DNA from: Amyelois transitella
Lineage: Eukaryota; Arthropoda; Insecta; Lepidoptera; Pyralidae
Direction: 5' to 3'
Assembly: GCF_032362555.1 (NCBI RefSeq)
Contig: NC_083527.1
Location: 744,001 to 808,000, forward strand
Length of the DNA stretch: 64,000 nt
In this document: positions 43,145 through 54,800 of the stretch, one piece after another
Numbering within the stretch: position 1 is the stretch's first letter
Layout of the letters: each line of letters opens with the position of its first letter
Made by a program: the position numbers and the translations under genes
Notes under the pieces: generated by a model
The model's input: only the letters and a program-made list of their open reading frames with translations
Told to the model about the DNA's origin: nothing
Database searches by the model: none

Positions 43145-45665
43145 CATAACTGGAGGGTACCTATTTTCATATTCTTGCCTTTAATTAAATATTTTTTAAT
43201 TTTTGGTCAGGAATTATTAAATAAAAATGCTACTGATTTAGGTTTGTAAACAAACAATTATCTGGAAGGCGATAGGTAAGTACTTACCGCATTTCCCTCA
43301 ATCTTTCAGCAATTCCCGTCGAACACGTTTTGCGTTCGGAAACATTTCATCATTAAGCATTTTTTTTATATTAACTTTAGTTACACGATTGGTTGAGTCA
43401 CTTTATTTATCTACACTAAACTTTGTTATAATTAAACTAAAAATGCGTCTTTCCGCCAATTACCTACAATCAATAAAAATATTTCAATAAATAACACAAA
43501 ATTTTCCGAAATTTATTATTACATAAATGACACAAATAAAAAACAACAAAACGAATTTGCGCGATTTCGTAAGGACGAGAAATAATGGTTCCCGGTACGA
43601 AGGCCGCGAGCCGCCTGTCGCCCGTGCAGATACCCTCGAGTTTGCGCACAGAAATTTAGATTTTAAGGTTTTCTCAAAAAATTATAAAAGAGTAATAAAA
43701 ACATTCTGGTATTTTTATTATATTTAAAAAATATTACTCGTAATTTAGAAATATGTATTTATAAAATTTCCGTTTACCACATTGGAGATGATAAATGATA
43801 ATATCAGCATATATTAATTTCGTATTTTTACGTAACGTTTCAGCATACTTTATAGACTTTGTAAATGAGCGAAAATGTTTGAAATCAAAGGGAACATGAA
43901 AACTCGCTAAACTTTGGCGAGAGCTGTAATAATTTCGAAATTGCTTTATAATATGAGACAGTTTGTAAGGACTAGTTTTACAATTTTAAAAGGGCGTGGG
44001 TGTAGCTATAGACACGAGTTCCAGGAGTCACCAGAGGATAGTGAGCTACTTGTTGAGCGACCAAAGGAGTAGTAGACCAAAGGAGAACGCAATCACATTT
44101 TGCAATAGCCAGAAACAACACGATATACTTACAAATGATTCCATAGGCAGTAGGTACCTACAGTTAATAAATAAAATGTAAAAATATAAAAACAACCATT
44201 TATTGTAACATTTGATCTATCTATTATACAATATTTATCTATCTTAGGTACTTATGGCTAATGGAGACTGTTGATTTCTGTAATTCGACCAAAAAATATA
44301 TTTATAGGTCCGAAAACATGATTTTTAAGTCTCAAAATAAAAGATATGTTTAAATACAATATAATCGAGTTATTAACAAGTTAAATATATGCACCTTTCG
44401 TTTCTTAAGGTAAATCAGTATCTTGTAAAATATATTTCGATCTCATGAACATATATGGATTAAAAAAACAGTTTTAGATATTTTGTATTAAAAACCTATT
44501 TTGTATTAAGAACAAATTAGACAGATTTAATTGGCTAAAAAGCCTTTAAGGCTTTTTTATTTAGCTTATTTTCCCTCTTCACATGTTGTTTTAAAACAAA
44601 CTTTACTGTTTTGCGAAATATTAAGATAAATAATACCTTAAAATTTAATTTTTTTTAATTATTCAATATGGATGGTATATATTTCCAGTTCTATCTACAT
44701 ACTGTATATTTATACAATTTCTATTATACAAAATATTATACAAGATAAGGACGCGGTTTGAGCAGTCTTCAAATTATTGTGACTTATTTCCGTATGGCTT
44801 AGGTATAATAAATATACATAAATATAATAACGTAAGTACTTTACAAAGTTGGAAACGTGGTATAAAATGTAGATTCTGTTTTATTAAAAATAGGAACGTT
44901 AATACAGGTTTTTTTTTCAATTTTTCAATAATTCTCTTAAAGTTTCGTGATAACGTAAAGAAATATAAAAGTTTGAAAATGTAGTAAATTTTATATTAAG
45001 TAGTTATATTTTGTTTTTAGTTCGTCTTGCATGTCATTCCCTTATTTAGCAGGGTAGACAGAGTCTCACCTTATGGCAAAAGTTAACTTTGGTTTTTTTA
45101 ATAAGTTAAAATTTCACTTAAATATAACCGATTACATTTAATTATTTAGATTTAGTTAATAAAATCTTCAGTCAAGATTATCATTGAAAGTCATTTTCAA
45201 TTCACAACAACTAACTTTAGGAAGAAACTATAGTTTTGTTTAAAAATAAATTTGTTTTTTTTTCATCTTTCGATAGTCTTACTATTCGACTCAGTTGCGC
45301 ATCCTAATAACTAACGTAAGAAGTTACTTTAAAAAATCTTTTTATTCATATAACTGTGACACGAAATGATTTAAAAAAGATTCAGACATCTGTCTAAAAC
45401 AAAAATAATACGTAATTATCGTATATAGAAAGTTAAATTCTTCCATGACTTAGCGAGGTCTAAATAAAGAACTTGCCAAATCATTTTCCGAAGTCGCTTT
45501 AAAAAAAGCATCTTTCATCTCACTCTCTCTACAAATCGAGTAAATATATCCTCAGAAAATTTCACAAAACGTAATCCCATATTTTTATCATTTTCCGAAG
45601 TCGCTTTAAAAAATAACATCTCTCATCTCCCTCTCTTTACAAATCGAGTAAATATATCCAAGAAA
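43145..45665. other. AT-rich intergenic stretch
   Basis: No supportable exon. A short GC-richer patch at about 43,575-43,640 stands out but has no splice-consistent reading. Near 45,480-45,660 two stretches starting 'atcattttccgaagtcgctt' form an imperfect direct repeat of about 115 bp. Confidence 0.45.
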
Positions 45666-45812
45666 GTTCCATCCCTTACGGGGTAGACAGAGCCAACAAT
45701 CTTGAAAAGACTGATAGGCCACGTTCAGCTGTTTGGCTTAATGATAGAATTGCGATTCAAATAGTGACGGGTTGCTAGCCCATCGCCTAAAAGAAGAATC
45801 CCAAGTAATAAT
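45665..45812 (-). repeat. SINE-like family A copy (partial)
   Basis: Inverted: 'tcccttacggggtagacaga', 'gccacgttcagctgtttggc', 'gggttgctagcccatcgcct'. It ends 30 bp before the RTN4IP1-like stop codon. Confidence 0.7.
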
Positions 45813-45839
45813 AATAATAATCAAATAATCCCATATTTT

Positions 45840-48800
45840 TTATGGGAATCTCACGACGGTGGTGCCGAGCGCGTCCTCGCTGCAGGCGTGCGCCAGCGCA
45901 CTCTCGTAGTCCTGCGGTAAGTACACCTGAGGGGAAAACACATCAGTTACTGCTTCAAAATCAATTTTATTATCTTCATAGTCTAAGATAAATAGTGAAT
46001 TCCATTCGCTGACAATAAAATGGTACAGTTCCATGATAGAACTATTTATAATAAATTTTTTTTACACTATAAATAATATAATAATAATAAATACCTATAT
46101 GGTGGTTAAGCAAAACGGCAACTCAGGCAATTCCGGTTTTCGGCACCAATAAAAATTAAAGAATACGACCACTCCGTCTCGTTCCCATGGATGTCGTAAA
46201 ATTCAACTAAGGGATAGGCTTACAAACTTGACATTCCTCTTTTAGGCGTTGTTCTAGCAACCTGTCACTATTTGAATCTCAATACTATCAATAAGCCAAA
46301 TAGCTGAACGTGGCCCAGCCTGCAGTCATTTCAAGACCGCAGGCTCTGTCTACCCCGCAAGGGATATAGACGTGACTATGCGTATGTATGTATGTATGTG
46401 TCCTCGAAAAACCAGCGTTGTGGTTACCACCACAACATTATGCTGAGAGGAAGCCTTTTTGATATTCACAAAAACGCACATATTGTAAAATCCTGTTACT
46501 TAGTACAGTTAAGTTTGTGATATCAAATAAAATATTTTTCTTTCTTTTTTCTTCCTTTCTACATACATACATACATAAAATCACGCCTCTTTCCCGGAGG
46601 GGTAGGCAGAGACTACCTCTTTCCACTTGCCACGATCTCTGCATATACTTCCTTCGCTTCATCCACATTCATATCTCTCTTCATGCAAGTTCGGCGGTTT
46701 CGGATACTTTTGACCTGACCCTTTACCAGGGCGTCCTTAATTTGATCAAGATACGTTCGTCTAGGTCTTCCCACTCCGACCTTTCCCTCCACACCCTCCA
46801 TGTATATCTGCTTAGTCGACCTGTTTTCATGTTTGTTTTCTTCCTTTATAAAAAGGTTACGTCAATAAGTGATTTGAAAACAGGTTGACTAAGCAGATAT
46901 ACATGGAGGGTGTGGAGGGAAAGGTCGGAGTGGGAAGACCTAGACGAACATATCTTGATCAAATTAAGGACGTCCTGGGTTACCTTACATAGGTAAAACT
47001 TTACCTTGTCCAGCACAGGCGCTACCACCCCCGAGTCCACCAGCTGCGCAAGAGTTTCCAGACCTTCAGTCAGTCTATATTTGTCCTCCAGCCAGTCAGT
47101 GTGCGTTCCCAACCCCACTAGCCACTGCAAAAGATAATGTCAAGTGAAAATGCTGCAGTGTAGTTTGTTCCGCCGCTTCTTCTACACATGCGATTTGGAG
47201 GCAGTAGTGTATGTGACGTCTATAAGTGATATCTTGTATCCAATTTTGAAAATAAATCTATTGTAATGATTAATTGAATTTGGTTAACATGCTACATTAA
47301 ATTTAAAAAATTATAGTTTATTATTGTAAACATTTATGTAACATAGAAATATTCAAGTTTATTTCGTTACCAAGTAATAGTTCAATTTGTTGTTCATGCG
47401 CTGCAATGTATTAGTTATATAAATAATTTTAGGAAGCACTTCATTGTTTAAAATCTATTTTAACTCGGAAAGAAGGAAAGAGATAGAAGTATAACTCACC
47501 CTCAACAGTCTAAAGGTGTAGAAAGAGACGCCGAACGCGAATGCCAATGGCATCGGCAGCCGGTCAGTGATGAGAGGCTTCGGTCGCAAGTCGATCACTG
47601 AGTTTCGCGGCGCTGTTGCTCTGAACACAAATACAAATTCAAACATTTTATTCATTACTAGCTGTGTCCGCGGCCACGTCCGCGTGGAATAGTTATTTTG
47701 GGCAACATTGAAGCCCTCAAAGATGAATAATTTCACCCGTTTCTTTCATGTTTTCATTTATTCTTCGCTCCTAATAGTTGCAGCGTGATGTTATATAGCC
47801 TAAAGCCTTCCTCGATAAATGGTCTATTCAACGCAAAAATAATTTTTCAATTCGAACCAGTAGTGCCTGAGATTAGCGCGTTCAAACAAACCACAACTTC
47901 AAAACCAAACGTCTAATTTTAATCATTCAAAGACCAAACATTATCTACATAAACTGTACTTATTGATGAAATTATTTATTTTGATAAGGATTAATAGCAT
48001 GAGTAAAAAAAAACGCGTTTAAATGTTGACCAAAAAAAAAAACAAGATTTTTAAATAATAATGTGGTTGTTGTGCTTCACTCGACATAGATAGGTATAGT
48101 GTGTCGCGAACTTTTTTGTAGATATTTATAAGATCTACAATTAATTAAAACATTTTATGGTTCTATCTTTTGTAGTTTAGGCAGCGTACGCAAAATAAGT
48201 AACTTTTTGGTTGATTTTTTTCAGTTTGTGTCCGAAAAATCCAAATATATTACGGAACCCAATTTTTTTCCAAAATAAAATATAGTCTATGTTACTCGTG
48301 GATAATGTAGCTTTCGAATGGTGAAAGAATTATCTTAATAATCGGTCCAGTAGTTTTTGAGCCTATTCATTACAACCAAATAAACAAACAAAGTTTTCCT
48401 CTTTATAATATTAGTGTAGATAGTGTAGATAGATTTAGATGTATACTTGAGTATGGCGGCGGCGGGCGGCGGCGCGGCGGGCGTGCGGGGCGGCCCGCCG
48501 CACAGCAGCGCGGCGTCCCACGGCCCGCAGCGCGCCGCGTGCTGCCGCAGCAGCGACCACGGGCACTCGGCCGGCGACGAGTTCTCTGGCTCTATGAACT
48601 CATGCGCCCCTGGTACATTTTATTGGAACGATCAGCTCCCCGGAAAGATATTTACATATTTATATCACACGTCACGTCACGTCAAGTCACGTCTATATCG
48701 CTTGCGGGGTAGACAGCAGGTAGGTAGCAATAGTCTTAAAATTACTGATAGGCCACGTTCAGCTTTTCGGCTTGATGATAGAATTGAGATTGAAATAGTG

Positions 48801-51800
48801 ACAGGTTGCTAGCCTGTCGCCTAAAAGAAGAATCCCAAGTTTATAAATCTATCCCTTAGTCGCCTTTTACGACATTCGTGGCAAAGAGATGGAGTGGTCC
48901 TATTCTTTCTTTTCTAATGGTGCCGGAAACCACACGGCACTTGACACGACACGACAATCTGTTATCATCTAGTAAAAAAGATCTGGTACCATCAGATTGA
49001 GATGGATTTAAAATCAGAGGCCTAAATGAGAAATTAGCAATCTACAAACTCATGTGCCCCTGGTACATTACAGTTGCGCATTTTCCCGGAATCAGACCTA
49101 CGTAAGTTAAAACAAAATGGCGGCGTCATTGGATTAAAGATACGAATTTTTGTTAAGTACGTATGTATGTTTTATGTTCTTAACATAAAACATCTCGCAC
49201 TAGATTGAAAGAAAATGCCGCTTCTAAAGTCATTGTGTGAACCCAGGAACAACGACATTGTGTGAACCCAACCAACAATAAGTTCTGAAGCTCCTACAAA
49301 TTCATGTGATCCTGGTACACATTGGGAATCACTTTTAAAACACTTGATTCCTGCACAACCTGATAGCATTTATAAAGACCGTATGGAGAGTAGTTCAGAT
49401 CTATACATACATACATATGGTACGTGACCATATATATGTATTTATAGATCTGAACTCCCCTGAAGGGTTAGAAATAGCCAACAGTCTTGAAAAGACTGAT
49501 AGACCATGTTCAGCTTTTCGGCTTGATGATAGAATTGAGATTGAAATAGTGACAGGTTGCTAGCCTGTCGCCTAAAAGAAGAATTCCAAGTTTATAAGTC
49601 TATCCCTTAGTCGCCTTTTACGATATCCATGAGAAAGGGATGGAGTGGTTCTATTTTTTTTTTGTTTTGGTGCCGGGAACCACACGGCACAAATTTTCTC
49701 ACGCTATCATTAAGCCAAACAGCTGAACGTGGCCTATCAGTCTCTTCAACACTGTTGTCTCTGTCTACCCCGCAAGGGACATAGACGTGACCATATATAT
49801 GTACAGTATGTACGTCTCACCAAGTTGAAGCAGCGCCCTGGCGGCGGCGGGCGCGGCGAGCACGCTGGCGCGCGCGCCCCACGCCGCCAGCAGCTGCAGC
49901 AGCGCGCAGCCCTCGCCGCTCGCCGCGCCGCTTATCACCACGCTGCAACGTGTGTGTACACGTCTTTATTACTAACGGGGTAGGTAGGGTCGGCGGTCTC
50001 GAGACTCAAAGGATATTCTTCAAAACGAACAAAATGTAGCCTATCAGCTTTATTTAGACTGTTGTCTCCGTCTACCCCGCAAGGGATATAGACGTGATTG
50101 TATGTATGTATTGTATATGCTACTCGCCAAAAGGGCTTTATATTCTTTTTTTTTGCATTATTACATTTCCTTACTTTATTTCTTTCGGATTTATGGTTTT
50201 TTTTTTTGAGATATAGATAAATAATTAGGTAAATGCTGTTTTAAATTATATGTGTAAACTATTTATGTAATGTATTACATATTTTGTTACTTATTTAGCT
50301 ATTTTGTCAATTTGTTATGTTGTCAACACAACTTATATGTTTTTGGTAAATTTTTCGGCACTATTTGTCTATTTTATATGTAATTCTTATTGTAAAAATG
50401 TTGTAATGACTGTTTGTGTCGAAATAAACTAAAAAATAAATAAATATATATATGTATACGAACCGTTTCCCCTTAGCGGCGTTCGGCGTGAGTCTGAGTC
50501 GGTCTAGCGCGGACAGCGCGAGCGCGCCGCCCGCCACCAGCGCGGCCGCCGCGTCCGCCGCCGCGCCGCGCGGACGCTTGCTCACGCGCGTACTGACACA
50601 ACAAAATACTACGTTCTACACTATTATACATTACTAGGGTTGAAAAAAGCGCGCGCGTACTGACACAACAAATACTACGTTCTACACTATTATACATTAC
50701 TAGGGTTGAAAAAAAGCGGGAAATTTTCCTGTTTTTTTCAAATTCCCTCGTATTTATTCAAGTTTTTTACCGAAAGTTTCAAGAAATATAAGATTGAAAT
50801 ATTTCATGTTTTTTATTAGTAATAAAACGGTAAAAAACGTTTCTTTCACCGAAAAAACAATTTGTTTCTTTCGGAATTTTCAACGCTATTCATGACTAGA
50901 GGCCGCCTGCGACTTTGTCCGCGTGGAAACCCTATCAATTGGGCGGGAACTCCGGGATACAAAGTTTCTACTCACACTACGTTCTACACTTTTATTCATT
51001 ACTAGAGGCCGCCCGCGACTTCTTCTGCGTGGTATAGTTGTTTTGGACATCATTGAAGGAATAATTTTCGAATCGAAAATCGAAGATGAATAATTTTCCC
51101 CGTTTATTTTCCATTATTTCATCGCTCTTAAAAGTTGCAGCGTGATGTTGTATAGCCTAAAGCCTTCGATAAGCGATAAATGGTCTATTCGACTCAAAAA
51201 AAATTTTTCAATTAGAATCAATAGTTTCTGAGATTAGCGCGTTCAAACAAACAAACAAACAAACTCTACAGCTTAATAATATTAATATAGATACAAAAGA
51301 ACACAAAAATACAGTAAATTTTTTGTTGCAATTGTAACGAGCAAAGAAATAATGGAATATATGAAAAAAAAAACTGGGAAAATTATATACCACGCGGACG
51401 ATGTCGCGGACACAGGTAGTGTACAATAAAGATATAACAAATAAACCTGCTAAAAAGAATTAACCTGCGTATGGTGAGCAGTTCCGAGGCGGCGCCGCCC
51501 GCCCACTCGCTGACGCAGCCCCACACCTCGTCGCCCAGCTCCAGGGACGCCACCCCGGGACCCACGTCCAGCACCACGCCTGCTCGTAGAAAGAAAGAAA
51601 GAAGATTATTTTATTCGATATCACCAGATCTCGGAATAGGTAGATTGAATTGGGGTCAATGAACTGAAACGTATATATTAATATGGACATGCCTTGCGGG
51701 ATTGCGGGATTTGTAAATTATTAAGATTTTTTCCGGAATTTTTACAAGTGGGATGAAGAATATATTAGTGGTAGCTGTTTTCCCCTGACTTCGTTCACGT

Positions 51801-54800
51801 AAATTGTAGTCCTATGTTACCCGCGGACAATGTAGTTTACTGTAAGTGCAAGTACTGAAACGGAATCCCGGAAAAGAGGCTTATCCATGTTATGCTTTCT
51901 ATGGTAATTCATGATGCAAGTACATAAAATCAATCTACCTATTCCAATCTCTGGATATCACAAACTTAACTATACTAATTTAACGGCTTCTGTGGCGCAG
52001 CGGTAATACGCTTGTCTGTGACACCGGAGGTCCCGGGTTCGAATCCCGGCCAGGGCATGATGAGAAAAGAACTTTTTCTGATTGTCCTGGGTCTTGGATG
52101 TTTATTTATATAAGTATTTATTATAAAATATAGTATCGTTGAGTTAGTATCTCGTAACACAAGTCTCGAACTTACTTCGAGGCTAACTCAATCTGTGTAA
52201 TTTGTCCGGTATACATTTATTTGTCCCCGTATATATTTATATGTAATGTGATGTATGACCTGCGAATCCCCGGCCCAGCGTGACGTGCCCGCGGCCCACG
52301 AGCGCCCGCAGGCCGGCGCCGCGGCCGCGCAGCACGCAGCGGTCCACTGCGCACGCGCTGAACGCCTGCACGCGGACGAGGACTTCGCCTGCGCCCGCGC
52401 CTGCCGTAGGTAAATAAGGTTTGATCGTGTTAACGCCGCGTTAAAAAACAGTGGATAACTAACAATAATTATAGAGAAAATTAAAAACTATTTAAAGTAA
52501 ACCTTATTATAATGAAATATTATAATCTAACGGTGCGTACAGATTATGTAACAAGTAACTGTGCCCGCAACTTCGTCCGCGTGGAATAGTTTTAGGCATC
52601 ATTAAAGATTTTTTTTTCACATTTACCATTATTTCTTCGCTCCTAAAAGTTGCAGCGTGATGTTATAAAGCATAAAGCCTTCCTCGATAAATAGTCTTTC
52701 TTTGGATAAATTTCTGATTACATCACAAGACTGCCCAGTTGCACATATTGTCTTCAATATAAAAAAAGCCATAAGAAATATTTATTAAATAGTGCCGTGT
52801 GGTTCCCGGCACCAATACAAAAAATAATAGGACCACTCCATCTCTTTCCCATGGATGTCGTAAAAGGCGACTAAGGGATAGGCTTACAAACCTGTCACTA
52901 TTTGAATCCCAATTCTATCATTAAGCCAAATAGCTGAACGTGGCCATTCAGTCTTTTCAAGACTATTAGCTCTGTCTACCCCGCAAGGGATATAGACGTG
53001 ACCATATGTACCTATGTATGTATGTAGAATTAATTCAGAAGTACTAGGCTATCATAAAATCAAGACACTCACTCGGCGCCACGGCGTCTTCTACCAGTAA
53101 CACAGAATGGTCGGGTTGTGTGTGCAAAGCCCGAGCGTGCGGCCCCGAGGGCTCCCGCGCGGCCGCACGGAGCCCTACGCACAGCCCGGCACTCCCGCCT
53201 ATAGCCGCGCCCATCACGAAGATTATCACGCTGCGACGCCATACTGAAACATAGAATAGAATAGGTTTATTTTCAAAATTGGATACGAGGTATCACTTGT
53301 TGTCGTCACATCGCTTAAATCTAATTATATCTACTACTGCTGCCAAAGCGCATGTGTAGAAGATGCGGCGGAACAAACTACACTGCAGCATTTTCATCGA
53401 TATTTTAATTTGTGCCCTGTGGTTCCCGGCAACAATAAAAAAAGAATAGGATCGCTCTTTCTCTTTCCCATGGATGTCGTAAAAGGTCACTAAGGGATAG
53501 GCTTATTAAACTTGGGATTCCTCTTTTAGGCGATGAGCTAGCAACCTGTCACTATTTGAATCTCAATTCTATCACCAAGCCAAAAAGCTGAATATGACCT
53601 ATCAGTGTTTTCTAGACTGTTGGCTCTGTCTACCCCGCAAGGGATATAGACGTGACTTTATTTATTTATGTATGATATTTTAACCGACTTCTCAAAATTC
53701 TAATTGTGTTGTTCCTTGATCCCTTGGCAACCTTGCACCGGAACCAAACCAATATCCGGATTCTGATTCTCTTCTCTCGATGACGTCTCGATGATTTCTC
53801 TTTCAGCATCGATAATCGAATGAAGAAGAAGAAGAAGAAGAAGTTATGAATGTGGATGAAGCGAAGGAAACATGCAGAGATTGTGGCAAGTGGAAAGAGG
53901 TAGTCTCTGCCTACCCATCCGGGAAAGACGGACCGGACAGACTTCGTTCCGTCAAAAATAATTGTAATGTAGCTGTATTTTGTTCTTGCCTATTTTATAA
54001 TCGGGCAAAAAATATAAATTTGAAAAAATATGATTGTATTTGAATTTTGTACAGCGATAATAAAGTGCATTTAAATATTATGACGTTTTGAACACACCTA
54101 CAGTTCTTAGACAACAGTGAACTTTATATGAAAGCAATAAAGCTCATATTAACTCTACGTTTTAGTTAGAAAACTTTTGGGGCTGTTTAGGGTTTTTCCG
54201 ACAATAATTCTAATCTTTCTCCCCGTAAAAACCATCCACGAACTTCCACGAACATTTAAAAAAAAGAATTGGCCAAATTGGTCCAGTCTTTGTTGAGTTA
54301 TGCGCTTACCAACACATTCTGCGATTCATTTTTATATTATGTATGTATATGTATGTATCGGTAATCGAACTCACCCCTGTCTTTGAACAGGGCCACCAGC
54401 TCCTCGTAGAGTAGGACGGGCGACAGGGGCGGCGCGCCCTCCCTGATGCGCTGCACCGCGTCCGCCGTCCAGGCCGCGATGCGCTCCCTACCTTCCACTA
54501 TCAGCTCGTTCTGCCATAGCTCACGGAAGGCTTCGCGGATCTGCGGGAATAGATATTCCACTTCATTTCTGGTACCGCAGGAAATTAAAGAAATACTCTT
54601 TTAGTGCCGTGTGGTTCCCGGCATCAAAACAAAAAAAAAATTATTAAAAACTTAAAATCAAAAAATCAATCATCACAAAACTGTATCGTGAATAGTTTTG
54701 AACTACCGACCATAGACTAACTACTAGATTACTAATTATACAATGTTACATAAACTGATATTGAAACGATATCATGTCAATGCTAATAAGTACACATACT

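Noticed and set aside
43527..43727. 66-aa ORF with a GC-richer centre
   Set aside because: No homology recognised and no splice signals in phase; kept only as a compositional note.
48447..48812. 121-aa plus-strand ORF (MSMAAAGGGAAGVRGGPPHS)
   Set aside because: It is the antisense shadow of GC-rich RTN4IP1 exon 9; the minus strand fits the gene phase exactly.
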